64,000 nucleotides of DNA, from positions 1,612,001 through 1,676,000 of the forward strand of contig NC_134910.1 in the NCBI RefSeq assembly GCF_041734735.1. Reading direction: 5' to 3'. This stretch comes from Babylonia areolata. Taxonomy: Eukaryota; Mollusca; Gastropoda; Neogastropoda; Buccinidae. Within the stretch, counting starts at the first letter, position 1, and the number at the start of each line of letters is the position of its first letter. Position numbers and translations under genes: made by a program. Under the pieces are notes generated by a model that ran no database searches, had not been told where the DNA came from, and saw only the letters and a program-made list of their open reading frames with translations. Of this stretch, positions 1 to 13,012 are shown piece after piece.

Positions 1-717
1 GGTGTTGGTAGCATCCAGGCGTTTATCGGTGTGTTTCGACAACGTCTAATTGATTGTAGATGGCAGAAGTGGTCTGATCATATTCAGAATAGTGAAAGAT
101 TTAGTTTCTATAAGAATTTTTGCAGTGTGTCTGATCTGAAACCTTACTTAGTGTTGAATATGGATAGACATTTAAAATATATGACAACAAGATTTAGATT
201 TGGCATTACAGAATTAGCGGTCCATCATTACAGATACAGAACATGTAACGACAGTGATCTGACCTGTCCATTATGTAAGGAATCACAAGAAAATGAGATA
301 CACTTTGTTCTTTGCTGTCCAGTTTTAAGGAACATTAGAGAGGAGTTTATTCAGCCTAAATATTATAGTAAACCTACGTTGTTTAAATTGAACTTATTGA
401 TGTCATCTACTTCCCCTGAAGTTGTTCGCAAATTTTCACTATTTCTATACAAAGCTTTCAAATTCAGAGAAATGGCTACTTCGTGAAAATGCTGTATGTA
501 TTCTTTTGTTTGTTTTTTTTTGTTTGTTTGTTTGTTTTTTTCTTTTATTGTCCTACACATTGAACTGTAATGCTGGTATATTTTTGTTTGACTGTGTTTA
601 TTGATGCTCACAGTGTCGTGATGTATTGTTTGTAAAATAATGTTCACATTCCCCTTCATAAGGGGCCTAGGCCTATACATGAATAAACCATCTTGAATCT
701 TGAATCTCTCTCTCTCT
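1..717 (+). mobile_element. LINE 3' end (RT C-terminal region and 3' UTR)
   Basis: The frame is open from base 1 to TGA at 484-486. It ends with a Cys motif, CPLCKESQENEIHFVLCCP. It aligns along its whole length with the C-terminus of the LINE at 56830-58860 (GVGS/GVGN, RFSFYKNF/RFSLYRTF, HFVLCCP/HFVLQCP, KYYSKPTLF/KYYNTPSLF), so they are diverged members of one family. The 3' UTR has AATAAA at 682 and two TTGAATC units, and ends in (TC)n. Confidence 0.85.
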
Positions 718-1137
718 GTTGGTTGTGTTCAGTAGATAGTTTTGTTGTTCATTCCTTTGTGTTAGTTTTTCAATCGAAAACTGTTTGGATCTGGTGAGGA
801 GTGTTTTATGTTGTTGTTAGTGGTGGTGGTGGTGGTGGTGTTTTTTTTTGTTTGTTTGTTTGTTTTGTTTTGTTTTAATAGGAAGAGTTGGAAAAAAATT
901 GAACTTGTAGTTTGAATCAAGGTCTGAGATCATTTCAGCCAGAGGTTGGGTGGTGTTGACTGCACGGTGCTGGGGGATTCTGTCATGAGTTTATCTTTTC
1001 TTTGAATGTGTGTGTGTGTGTGATTCTGTCATGAGTTTATCTTTTCTTTGAATGTGTGTGTGTGTGTGTGTGTGTGGGTGTTGATTTTTTAGAAATTCAT
1101 TAGAATACCTGTAATTTGGTTTGTGTTGCAAACTACA

Positions 1138-1275
1138 GGTTTAATTACACATACTTAACCGTGACCCACTAGTGCAGACTCCGGCAGGGGTCTGACATTC
1201 CTGTCCTGTGCAAACTACTGTCCGCCTATGCGGAGAAAACGAAAGCAGCTACAGCCGATAAACTCCCGGAAGTAG
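1138..1275. repeat. Repeat family I copy 1
   Basis: AGTGCAGACTCCGGCAGGGG, TGACATTCCTGTCCTGTGCA and CGCCTATGCGGAGAAAACGA are shared with 21926-22135 and 28326-28580. Confidence 0.7.
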
Positions 1276-1309
1276 TGCGTGATTGGACAGTACTGTTATG
1301 CCACCACAG

Positions 1310-1578
1310 GTGACTCTAATTAACATTGAGGGGGGGGGGGGGGTCCTGTTAAAGGGACTGTTTTTCACACCGTAACAAAGTTTGACAGCTGCAGCCAGCT
1401 TTCCTGGGCCAAAAGGGAAGTCACTGACCTTACCCCTTGACTGAGGTTGAAGTGAACAAGCCCACTGCCCTGTTTTGTCATGAACAGAATCGTGTGACTG
1501 AGACCTTTGAGTCTGAAATGTTTTAGCTGGGGAGTATTTTCCACACACAGCTTTTTTGCTGTGAAAGAGTGAATTATT
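1310..1578. repeat. Repeat family G copy 1
   Basis: ACAAAGTTTGACAGCTGCAG, TGACTGAGACC and GCTGGGGAGTATTTTC have counterparts at 22890-23045 and, inverted, at 55791-55985. Confidence 0.65.
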
Positions 1579-1788
1579 ATCTTCTTTTTTTTTTTCTTTT
1601 TTTTTCTTGTTGACATTATTGAATCATTGATTTTTTTTTTATTTTGGGGGGTCTTCTTTTTTTAAATTTTTTCAGAATAGTTGAATAAAGAAGAGATGAC
1701 AGCCTTTCGTTGACACGCAGACCATTAAGTTACTTTCTTTTCTTTTAATTAATTTTTTTAAGTACTTAACAGGACAGTTGTAACTGTC

Positions 1789-3340
1789 AAGAGGTTCCCC
1801 TCAATCCACCCTCACACACCATCAAGAGGTTCCCCTCAACCCACCCTCACACACCATCAAGAGGTTCCCTCACACACACCATCAAGAGGTTCCCCTCAAC
1901 CAGCCCTCACACACACCATCAAGAGGTTCCCCTCAACCAGCCCTCACACACACCATCAAGAGGTTCCCCTCAACCCACCCTCACACACACCATCAAGAGG
2001 TTCCCCTCAACCAGCCCTCACACACACCATCAAGAGGTTCCCCTCAACCAGCCCTCACACACACATCAAGAGGTTCCCCTCAACCAGCCCTCACACATCA
2101 AGAGGTTCCCCTCAACCAGCCCTCACACACACCATCAAGAGGTTCCCCTCAACCAGCCCTCACACATCAAGAGGTTCCCCTCAACACACCCTCACACACA
2201 CATCAAGAGGTTCCCCTCAACCAGCCCTCACACACACATCAAGAGGTTCCCCTCAACCAGCCCTCACACACACCATCAAGAGGTTCCCCTCAACCAGCCC
2301 TCACACACGCCATCAAGAGGTTCCCCTCAACCAGCCCTCACACATCAAGAGGTTCCCCTCAACCAACCCTCACACACACATCAAGAGGTTCCCCTCAACC
2401 AGCCCTCACACATCAAGAGGTTCCCCTCAACCAACCCTCACACACACATCAAGAGGTTCCCCTCAACCAGCCCTCACACATCAAGAGGTTCCCCTCAACC
2501 CACCCACACACATCAAGAGGTTCCCCTCAACCCACCCACACACATCAAGAGGTTCCCCTCAACCAGCCCTCACACATCAAGAGGTTCCCCTCAACCAGCC
2601 CTCACACATCAAGAGGTTCCCCTCAACCAGCCCTCACACATCAAGAGGTTCCCCTCAACCAGCCCTCACACATCAAGAGGTTCCCCTCAACCAACCCTCA
2701 CACACACATCAAGAGGTTCCCCTCAACCCACCCTCACACACACCATCAAGAGGTTCCCCTCAACCAGCCCTCACACACACCATCAAGAGGTTCCCCTCAA
2801 CCCACCCTCACACACACCATCAAGAGGTTCCCCTCAACCCACCCTCACACATCAAGAGGTTCCCCTCAACCAACCCTCACACACACCATCAAGAGGTTCC
2901 CTCATACACACATCAAGAGGTTCCCCTCAACCCACCCTCACACACACATCAAGAGGTTCCCCTCAACCAGCCCTCACACATCGAGGTTCCCCTCAACCAA
3001 CCCTCACACACACCATCAAGAGGTTCCCCTCAACCAACCCTCACACACACATCAAGAGGTTCCCCTCAACCAACCCTCACACATCAAGAGGTTCCCCTCA
3101 ACACACCCTCACACACACATCAAGAGGTTCCCCTCAACCAACCCTCACACACACATCAAGAGGTTCCCCTCAACCAGCCCTCACACATCAAGAGGTTCCC
3201 CTCAACCAGCCCTCACACACACCATCAAGAGGTTCCCCTCAACCAGCCCTCACACACACCATCAAGAGGTTCCCCTCAACCAGCCCTCACACACACCATC
3301 AAGAGGTTCCCCTCAACCAGCCCTCACACACACCATCAAC
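1789..3340. repeat. Minisatellite, 28-37 bp unit (ATCAAGAGGTTCCCCTCAAC)
   Basis: About 45-50 units of CATCAAGAGGTTCCCCTCAA plus CCAGCCCTCACACA, varying in the CA run and in CCAGCC versus CCACCC. Units with short and long CA runs are interspersed. Confidence 0.95.
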
Positions 3341-3439
3341 ACCACTTTTACCTCTCCTTTTTTTTCTTAAAAAAAAATTGTGCATTTATTCTATTTGTTT
3401 TTGATAAGTAATGAACGTTCCCCAGAAAGCAGTGAAATT

Positions 3440-3652
3440 GCATAACACTCGGACTTGGACTTACTTACTTACTTAGGCCCATCACTCCCCCTGGAGTATA
3501 GGCCGCCGACAACAGTCCGCTAGAGTCCTCTGTCCTGGGCTATTCTCTCCAGCTGTCTCCAGGTATATCCCATCCTCTTGGTTTCTGCCTCAAGGTCACA
3601 TCGCCAGGTGTTTCTTGGCCTTCCTCTTTTTCGTTTTCCTTTGACTTGGACT
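3440..3652 (-). mobile_element. LINE C-terminal fragment
   Basis: The minus strand reads GKRKRGRPRNTWRCDLEAET, then GYTWRQLERIAQDRG and a VVGGLY motif after an in-frame stop. This is the familiar tail of a non-LTR reverse transcriptase. Only the last 70 or so codons remain. Confidence 0.75.
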
Positions 3653-3759
3653 TGGACATTAATGAATAATGTGTGTGTGGCTGTGTGTGTGTGTGTGTGT
3701 GTGTGTGAAAAATGTGACCTGTATATCTTTGTTTCCATGTTTTATTTCAATATTTGATT

Positions 3760-4975
3760 GGTTAGTTGTCTTCTTGTTTACACACACAACACGAGTGCTG
3801 TTCTGATGATTGGTGTTGATCTTGACAATGTGCTGGTCATCGCTGCAGTTTCATCTGTGTGTTAGAGTGTGTGTGTGTGTGTGTGTTAAAGTGGTGTGTG
3901 TGAGTGTGTGTGTTTTAGTTTTTTAATGCGCATTGTCAGTTCTCTTGGCGAATTCCTGAATCTGTTTTTGTTGCAGTTGTGGTGCTTTATTTTTTTTTTT
4001 AGCGAGCAAAAGCCACCACAATTACAAAGACAACAGAGTTAGGACTCCAGCAAGAAAACCAGACAGTGCTGGACCTGAGTACCATGAAACAGGAAATCAC
4101 CTGTTATTGCTGCTCTTATTGATGAAGACTGAGGTAGTTGCGAGTAGTTGATGACAGGTTTTTTGGGTTTTTTTTTAAAGATATATTGACTGCTGGTGTA
4201 GCAGTGAATAGGGCTGTAGCTAAAACTGAAAGAAAGAAAAAAGAAAAAAAGAAAAAAGACAGACGAAAAGAAGTAAAGGAGGAGTGTGAGATGGATGACT
4301 GTGTACGTTTCAGTGTGTACTGTGGGTCTTCTCGTCATGGTGGTTGTCTCTGTGTTCCTGTGCTAGGAATCATTGTGGTTTCCTTTTCACCGTTTATGTC
4401 ACAGCTTAGGGTTGTGGTTGACATCATCAGTCATCATTGTTAGTTTTTGTGCTGTCAGCTGAAGATGTGGATGATGACAGAGACCAAAACGAACTGCTGT
4501 CAGCCTTCATTGACATCAATGGGTTTGGTTTTTTTTTTTGGGGGGGGGGGTTCTGCCCCATCTTCACCATTTCAGCGGCATTACTTTCCCACTCCTCATC
4601 CCCAGTTCTCAAAACTCAGCCACTCCCGGGTTCGTCCGTCGCAGTCTCATTGCGGGCAGTCCGCAAGGCAACTTTCGATGCTAGGTTGCCTAGAGGCCAC
4701 ACGCCAGAGGAGACCCTGCACTGCTGTCGGAGTAACTTTGCTGGCGTTCAGTGGCGCTCTGCTCTGACTCTGCGTAAGTGGGACAGCACCTGCTGCCAGG
4801 GAGCCAGAGTGAGTTGAGTGTTCCCTGCAGAGTGGAGACCACCACCACCATGTCTCTCCATCAACAGTCCCACCCCAACCCCCTGTCCCCCCCTGGCCCC
4901 CTCCCCCACCGCCCCCATAATTCTGCTGACACCGAAGACCTTGACAGAAACTGAACTAACCCGAAGCGTAGAAGT
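3760..4975. other. No gene seen
   Basis: Mixed AT-rich and TG-rich sequence. The GC-richer part 4615-4815 looks unlike its surroundings and ends AGCCAGAGTGAGTTGAG, but no frame or family is convincing. Confidence 0.5.
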
Positions 4976-4979
4976 GGAT

Positions 4980-5102
4980 GGGGAAGGGGAGGTTAAGTTA
5001 CCATGAGAGCAGGGCAGGTCGTGTATCTTTGTTCTGTGTTGGGGAAGGGGAGGTTAAGTTACCATGAGAGCAGGGCAGGTCGTGTACCTTTGTTCTGTGT
5101 TG
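4980..5102. repeat. 61-bp tandem duplication
   Basis: GGGGAAGGGGAGGTTAAGTT to TTTGTTCTGTGTT occurs twice with one base difference (TATCTT or TACCTT). Confidence 0.9.
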
Positions 5103-5686
5103 GGAGAGGCTGATGAATGTCGGTTTGACAACAACAACAAAAAAGAAAAAAAAAGGAGAAGGTATGAAATGTGTATGTTGAATGTGATAATGTGTGTGTG
5201 TTTGTATATGTTTATTTGCATTGACATGTGTGAGGTGATGTGCACATGTGTGTGTGTTGAGAGGGGGGAGGGAGAGGTGATGGGGACATGGGTGTGGGCG
5301 TGCATGTGTGGTGTATCCACCATCTCAGAACTGGTAACTTTCAGCCTTGCATAATTCTGGATTCTATTTCAAATCATATTTTACATGTAATGGACATCTG
5401 GTACCACGTTTACTCTTTTCCATCTCATTTTTTATCATCAAAATATGAAAATTTATCTCTTTTTTTTTTTTAGTCCAAAGGCAATACTATTTAAATTTGT
5501 GTATGGAATTGTATATACTGTATGATGTACTTAAGATTGTAGAAAATGTACTTCAATGTATTATGAAATAGTAGCTTTCACATCGCCTTAAAAGAGAGTG
5601 TGTGTATGTGCGTGCACAGATGTAAATGTGTGAGTATGTTCAGGTTTCACGTGTGTGTAGTATGTGCTCATATATATGTGTGTGAT

Positions 5687-5717
<31 letters not shown>

Positions 5718-6400
5718 AGCATTTAGTCACCATATTTTATTCAGGTAAAAACCTCTGGTTTTCGGGTGCGTGCACACGCGTGTGTGTGTGTGAAATGTGT
5801 ACACATGAAAACGTGTACGTGGGTGTGTTCCTGTTATTCACATATAATGTGCAACATTTTGTCACCATAGTTTATTCAGGTAGAAACCACTGAATCGCTT
5901 TTGCTCACTGCTTTTTGGCCATGATTTGTCTTTCCGCGGGAGCTCTCATATGTGATATTTTGTGTGATAAGAATCATTATCAAAGATTTATGCTTCAGAC
6001 ATATTGGCAGTCACAATTTATTTTCACTGTTGCCTAGAACAAAATAATATCACTTGCTGATATCATATCAGTTCTTGATGTTGGCATTTCATTCAGTGAC
6101 GCATGTTACAGCAGATTCTGAAGTGCTGTAGTGATTGTGTATATGGCACACGCTTTTTGGATTTTATGATGATGTAACTGGTTTTTTTTTGTTTTTGTTT
6201 TTTGTTTTTTTTGGTCAACCTCTAAGATTGGTATCATGTTATGGAGGCTTCGTGCTCTGTTTTCCATGTTAATGATGATAGTGGTGATCATTCTTCGTTG
6301 TAGTAGCAGTGGATGTAGCAGTGTTAACAAAATTATTATTTTTGTGTCGTTATCGTTAATGTTGTTATAAAAATTATTATTTTTGTGTCGTTATCGTTAA
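5103..6400. other. No gene seen; TG repeats and small duplications
   Basis: TG tracts lie at 5200-5270 and 5590-5715. A roughly 130-bp segment (CACCATATTTTATTCAGGTA and CACCATAGTTTATTCAGGTA) is duplicated around 5720-5890. A 40-bp block, TATTTTTGTGTCGTTATCG, is doubled at 6335-6410. Confidence 0.6.
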
Positions 6401-6424
6401 TGTTGTTATTGTTACTGTTGTCAC

Positions 6425-6505
6425 AAGGACAGATTGGAAGACTGGGCAATGCCTAAAATCTTTATCCTTGAGTAATAAAGTTTTTGAATCTTGAATCTTG
6501 AATTT
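6425..6505 (+). mobile_element. LINE 3' tail only
   Basis: GAGTAATAAAG is followed by TTGAATC repeats, the same terminal repeat seen at 692-705. No coding sequence is left. Confidence 0.55.
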
Positions 6506-6646
6506 TCCATGACAGACACTGATCACGGCATGGAAAAATGGTGCATATGTTTTGTTTGTTTTAGTTTCTTTAGTTTTTTTTTGGTTTTGGTTTTTGTCAT
6601 TTGGTTTGATTTGGTTTTGCCTTTGATTTAATTTGGCCATTGTGGC

Positions 6647-6957
6647 AATTCCCAGAAGCGCACAGAACAGTGTGTGTGCTCTGCACTTTTTATGTCTGTC
6701 TTACAAAATGTGTGTATGTTGGGGGGTGAGGAGGGTGTGTGCTAGTGGTGATACAGCCCTGTAGGAAGAAGAGAGTTTCCCCAGGTTCAATTCCCAGAAG
6801 CGCACAGAACAGCGTGTGTGCTCTGCCCTCTTTCTGTCTGCTGTATTACAAAATGTGTGTATGCTGGGGGGATGGGTGTGTGTGGGGGGGGGGGGGGGGG
6901 TAGTGGTGATGCAGCCCTGTAGGAAGAAGAGAGTTTCCCCAGGTTCAATTCCCAGAT
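6647..6957. repeat. About 142-bp tandem duplication
   Basis: AATTCCCAGAAGCGCACAGA to AGAGTTTCCCCAGGTTC is repeated. The second copy has a longer G run. A third copy only starts. Confidence 0.85.
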
Positions 6958-7068
6958 GGATGGGGAGTATAAAAAAAAAACACATAAAAAAAAAGGAAAA
7001 AAAAAAGTTTGTACTGAGTTTGTACTGTTTTTACATAGAGGTTATAGAGTGCAGGGCAGTGTGACGTG

Positions 7069-7099
<31 letters not shown>

Positions 7100-8052
7100 C
7101 ATCGATGTGCTTTGTCAAAAAATAATTGTCGCTCTCCTGCATGAATAGAAGTTGTTGTTTGTTTGTTTTTTTGTTGTTTTTTTTCCATTCGCTTTTGTTT
7201 TGAAAAACTTCAGAAGAGTAGAAACCATTGCTGTCTTGTTTACTGGTTGTTGGTTGTTGTTGTTGTTGTTGTTTTCTATTCATTTAATCTTATCATTAGT
7301 TATCTATTTGTTTTTGCAGATGCCATGAAAATCTAGCTGCCTTCTGTATCATGACCTGTGATCTTTTTCTTTTCTTTTTTTCTTTTTTTTTTCACAGAAG
7401 TGCTGCCAGCCATATTGCCTTGCATTCCATTGTTTCCCCTGTGCAGAATTTTCCTCTCGTTCATGGAGAGAGAGAGAGAGAAAAAAACCCAACAAAGCAA
7501 AATGAACAAAAATGGGTAACAGAAAGATTTAAACGAGACTTTCCCGTCAAGTTGAAAGTTTGACCGGTGGTCTACCCTGATATGGATGGGCTCTCTGAAA
7601 GAATGACGATTTGAGCATGTGTGTGTGTGTGTGTGTGTGTGTGCTGGTTGTGTTGGCCAGTCAGTACAGCTAGCATGCACGCCTACTGTGTGAATCTGAG
7701 GTGGGGACCTCTAGTAAGGTAGTACTGGTGGGTGTTTCTCCTGACTGTCACTTTAAATAAAATAAAAAGAAGATATTTTTTTTAAAAGAATTAACTATGC
7801 CTGAAGAGTCTATGTTGTTGTTTTGTTTTTTTGTTTTTTGGTGGTTGTTTTTTTTTGTTTTGTTTTGTTTGTTGTTTTTTTAGCTGTGGTTTAATTTCTC
7901 GTGAGAATTTGGTGGGGTTGTTTGAAGCTGGTGGTTGTTCACAGCTGGAGGAGTGACTTGAGGTTTGAAAGTTGGTTTTGGGGTTTTTGGGGGTTTTTTT
8001 GACAGCGATAGTTGAAGACTGCATGACTGTCTCCTGGTCAGATGCACTCACA

Positions 8053-8085
<33 letters not shown>

Positions 8086-9015
8086 TCTCTCTCTCTCTCT
8101 CTCTCTCTTACTCACATGTGCATACACACACGCAGACAGGCATGCAAATGACTCCGTGTTTGTAAAGCGCTTAGAGCTTGGTCTTCAACTGAGGATAGGT
8201 GCTATGTAAGTATCCATATCATCATCATTTTGAAACAGCGCAATTTTGCAGCGTGAAACAGCACAGTACAATGCATTAGAACAGTTAATTACTATTGACA
8301 GTAGCACAACAAAATCACGCTGAAATACAACGTTACATAATCAAGTATTTTCTGGAGTGGAAGGTTATCAGATGATAGCTTTCTTCACATTTTTATAATG
8401 CTCCCCCACCCCCACCCCACTCCCGTTCCCCCTCCACCAGTGCTGGGTTATTCTTCACGGATGTTGATGAACATATGCAGTTTCCATGGTTCAAAAGGCA
8501 TCCTTTGTTACTGTGACATTCTTTTTGAATCGGCACTAGAGGCTGCAGTTTCTACGCTGTTGTTACTGCTTGCGCTGGATGTATTTATGCTGGGTATTTA
8601 TGACAAGACGGCTGTATCTGGATACTTTATTTGAACGTGTACAGTGTGGGGATAGTTTTGAAATCATGTACAGAATGATGCGACGGACTGGTTTTTGAAA
8701 CAATGTACAGAATTATAACAAGAGACTGGTAATTTGTCAACAGGCAGATTGTTTGACAGCTGTATAAAGTTGTACTTGTGAGCCATGGTAAATAATATAA
8801 GAAAAAAAAAGTAAAGTTCATTGCCACGTATTAAGTGCTTAGGATGTGTGTGCATTTTGCAGTGTTGTTGTCACTGCCTTCTCTGTCAGCTGTGGGAGTA
8901 AGAAGTGAGTGTGGAACCTAAGTGCTCCTGGGTCCGGGAATGCCAAGAATCAGTACCGTTCATTTTTTGGTGGATTTCTTGGTCTCTGGAAACTGTGCTT
9001 TATTAACCCTTCAGT
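6958..9015. other. No gene seen; simple repeats
   Basis: Poly-A/T, TG and CA tracts (7067-7095, 7617-7642, 8048-8108) and one D-type tail at 8155-8230 (GTAAAGCGCTTAGAGC). No conserved frame. Confidence 0.6.
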
Positions 9016-9562
9016 CCCCTTTACAGTTAGTGAAGAACCAAGTGAAGAACCAACATTTTTGTCACCGATAAGGTGTTTTCTCCCATTACAGTTAGTGAAG
9101 AACCAACATTTTTGTCACCAATAAGGTGTTTTCTCCCTTTACAGTTAGTGAAGAACCAACATTTTTGTCACCGATAAGGTGTTTTCTCCCTTTACAGTTA
9201 GTGAAGAACCAACATTTTGTCACCAATTAGGTGTTTTCTCCCTTTACAGTTAGTGAAGAACCAACATTTTTGTCACCGATAAGGTGTTTTCTCCCTTTAC
9301 AGTTAGTGAAGAACCAACATTTTTGTCACCGATAAGGTGTTTTCTCCCTTTACAGTTAGTGAAGAACCAACATTTTTGTCACCAATTAGGTGTTTTCTCC
9401 CTTTACAGTTAGTGAAGAACCAACATTTTTGTCACCGATAAGGTGTTTTCTCCCTTTACAGTTAGTGAAGAACCAACATTTTTGTCACCGATAAGGTGTT
9501 TTCTCCCTTTACAGTTAGTGAAGAACCAACATTTTTGTCACCGATAAGGTGTTTTCTCCCCT
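9016..9562. repeat. 53-bp tandem array with splice-acceptor-like core
   Basis: About ten units of CAGTTAGTGAAGAACCAACA, TTTTTGTCACCGATAAGGTG and TTTTCTCCCTTTA. Units differ mainly at CCGATAAG versus CCAATTAG. Each junction reads TTTTCTCCCTTTACAG. Confidence 0.95.
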
Positions 9563-11934
9563 TTACAAATGTGTCAAATCTCTTAAGAGATTAAAAAAAA
9601 AAAATTTAAAAAACCCAACCCCCTTCCCCACCCCCCAAGTATTCTTGTATCTTGTATCCTGTGATTGTTTGGTGAGTTGGTTTCTTTGCCATGACATGCC
9701 CTTTGGGTGTGGGGTGGAGGGGGGGTGGGGTGGAGGGGGTTGTTTCATTTGTTCATGATTTTCTGATGTGTGCAGGCTTTAAAATTTCAAGTCGTTATTT
9801 ACAGGTTCATTCTCAGTCCTTGAGACGAAATGTCGGTTTGGGGTTGGTACTGGTGTGGCCTTTGATGGGACAGTAGCTGGGAGGAATGTGGTTCTGATAC
9901 AACAAAGCAATTCATTGCCATAAGGTGAAGACGACCACTGACCATGCAGTGAATATTGAACAAGTTGGGATGTGGGTTTTGATATGTGGGTTATAGGATA
10001 TTTCTTCCCCGTTTCATCTCTCTCTCTCTCTCTCACAGTGGATGTATTGAATGTAACAAGCTTTAAATGTTTGGTATTTGGCTCACATTGGTATGGTATG
10101 TATTTCATTTTCAGATGTACTTTTAATTGTAATGACCACTGCTGCTGTTTTTTTTCCGTTTTTTTTTTTTTTCTTTTTGCGTGTATGAAGAGATGTATGC
10201 TGTGAACTAAAGATTAAAGACATCTGAACGGCTGAATATTGTTCTTGTGTGGACAGTTGTGTATTTTATATGTTCCTGTCTGTGGACTGTGTGTGTTTGT
10301 GTATGTGTGGGTGTGTGCACATGTAGTGTGAGTGTGTGTGTGTCTTGATCACAGGGGTATGTGTAAATAATCATGTCCTGGCCGTAATGTCTGTGGTTCC
10401 TAAAAGAAAGAAAGAAAGGAGTAAAAAGGTCGAAAACCTGTCCTGGTTTAACTTTCAACCTTTTCAAGACAAACCTGTGCAAAGAGAAAATGTTTATTCG
10501 TGAATTTGTATGTGTTTGTGTGTGCCTGCGTGCGTGCGTGTGTGTGTGTGTGCGTGCGTGCGTGCACCCGAGTGCGTGTGTATACACAGCAATATCATGT
10601 CCTCAGTCAGAACTGTACCACCCATCCTTCCACTCACAAGATCGCTGTCCCAAGTTGTTTTTTTGGGTTTGTTTTTTTTAATGATTGCACCTCACTCGCA
10701 TCGACAACAGACTGACGGAAGTGTCACCCATGTGGTGCATATGGTGATCGCAGACACATGACTCAACACTTGGACAACAAATTCATACAGTCACACAGTC
10801 CACTGTTTCCACACAGAAAACACCAGGAACACACCCCAAGACACGATACAAAAACTTCAATGATTCACTCCAGTTAACCATTTCCGTTTGTTAGTTAACC
10901 ACGGGTCTGTTAATCATTTACAACGTGCACCATACTTATGAGTATGCATTCAGTTTTCCTTGTTACAAGAATATTGGTGGGTGTGTATGCACTGGGCAAT
11001 GTGTTAGGGTAATTCACTGTTAATGTATACAACTCTACAAGTACATGTAGGGAATACCAGAGCTATTTCAATATTAATTCATGCTTGTATGTGCACCATA
11101 TAGGTTTCTCTTCCATCTGTGCACATTCTGTGGAATCAGTCCTTCAGTTATAAATTCAGTGTACCTGGCTGGTTCACCGCTTTGTCTTCGCCATACTTTG
11201 CCAGTTATTTTTCACCCAGTCATAAGCAAAACAATGCTTGACTTGCTTGTTTCTATGAGATTACCCACGCTATTTTATGATGCTGCTTCTGTGACACCGA
11301 CACAGGCCACGCTAAAAACTGTTTCCAAAAATTATAAAGTATACAATGCTTTTGAACGAAGTAGCCACCTGTCACTCTGAGTCAGTGTGTGTGTATGTAC
11401 ACCTGAAACACACACACACACACACACACACACATCTGAAAAACACATACACATCTGAAACAAAGTTCCTATTTCCAGAAGAACTTTAAAGAATGTTATT
11501 ATCCCCACTGAAGTGGGTCATTTTATCTTAAAATCCAAGGAAGTGGAAAGTGGACAGTAAAAACACAGACAGTGAAGCTCAAGTATATGTGAAAATGCAA
11601 ACTACAATAAAAACTATCTTGTTGAAACCACAGTCAAAAGCGTCAGATCATGAATAATACTGAAAACACCACAACACGTTCTATCATGGCAAACTTACTT
11701 TGCTGCATATTTCATATAACACTGACAGAAAGAAACGACACGTTCTCAGAGCAATACAAAAGGTGTAGGAATCAGACGTGTCGGGAGGATAGCAGGAGCG
11801 TCAGAATCTTCCGCTGATCAAACAGAACAAGTACAGGAGGTATTTCATTCAAACCTATCATGATCAGCTTACACCGACTTAGCAAGAGAATTGAGAGAAA
11901 ACTGTAACATCACCTGTCATTGTTGCTTTCAGTC
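9563..11934. other. No gene seen
   Basis: Low coding potential. TG-rich tracts at 10280-10345 and 10500-10585, and a CA run at 11408-11434. The 99-codon frame at 11081-11380 has no recognisable family. Confidence 0.6.
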
Positions 11935-12550
11935 CAGCCGACTGCACAGGGCCATATTAGGTCAGCTCAACTACACTGATGCCCAACCATGTTCAACACA
12001 AAACAGTCATATAAAAAAACAAAAAAAAGGGAAAAAAACAAAACAAAAAAAAAACCCACATTAAGATAAAACAACAAAACATAGTTCATGACACTGTCAT
12101 ATAAAAAACAACATTAAGATTTAAACTACAAAACATAGTTCATGACACTGTCATATAAAAACAACAACAACAACAACATTAAGATTAAACGACAAAACAT
12201 AGTTCACGACACTGTCATATAAAAAAAACAAACACAAAACAACAACAACATTAAGATTTAAACGACAAAACATTGTTCACGACACTGTCATATAAAAAAA
12301 ACAACATTAAGATTTAAACTACAAAATATAGTTCACGACACTGTCATATAAAAACAACAACATTAAGATTAAACTACAAAACACAGTTCACGACACTGTC
12401 ATATAAAAACAACAACAAAAAACAACAACATTAAGATTAAACGACAAAACACAGTTCATGACACATTATCCTGACCACTTAGCTCCTCACAGCAAACCAG
12501 ACTGGGCAGTGCTGATGATGTCAGCCCTTAAGCTCAATTCATCAACCCCA
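11935..12550. repeat. Repeat family H copy 1, with an internal tandem array
   Basis: It starts CCAGCCGACTGCACAGGGCC and ends near AGCTCAATTCATCAACCCC, as in the copies at 15536 and 34755. Between them, the ACACAGTTCATGACAC block is amplified into about eight units of roughly 60 bp (12000-12470) with (CAA)n spacers. Confidence 0.75.
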
Positions 12551-12812
12551 CACAACTGACGGTGGGTAGATCATTAAGGAGGAGAACCTCCTCTTTCGCT
12601 TCGTCAAGTCTCCACACTCAGCTCTTTCAAGTCTGGCCTTAAAACCCACCTCTTCCCAAAATAGCCTCCCTTCCCTGCCTCTTCCTGGTCTTTAGTTTCT
12701 CCAGTTTTAGAGTTATGCGTGCGTGAGAATGACTGGTGCGAAAGCGCTTAGATTTGTCTATGCACAAGATTCAGCGCTATATAAGTACCATTATTATTAT
12801 TATTATTATTAA
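12535..12812 (+). mobile_element. CR1/L2-like LINE 3' end
   Basis: Remnants of the common RT C-terminus precede GCGCTTAGATTTGTC, AGCGCTATATAAGTACC and an (ATT)n tail. The same 3' end recurs at 32185-32447 and 34185-34600 in the opposite orientation. All are heavily truncated at the 5' end. Confidence 0.65.
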
Positions 12813-13012
12813 TCAGTTAACAGTCCCCCCAGCCCCTACATCCCCACCCCCAACAATCGGTGTCTGATCCACACATCCCTTTCCCACGAAAGGCCAGTGA
12901 CCGACACGCTCGACTGTTTGATATGCTCATCCCTCCACTGACTCCAGTACTCAAGCATACAACATGAGCTTCCAGTATAATACTTTCAGAAAGGAATCTG
13001 TTCGAAACACAT

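Noticed and set aside
1789-3340. CRISPR-like array
   Set aside because: Units are head-to-tail with no unique spacers, and this is animal DNA. It is a minisatellite.
11081-11380. 99-codon frame in low-repeat DNA
   Set aside because: No family resemblance, no upstream signal and no partner exons. Length is within chance for this AT content.
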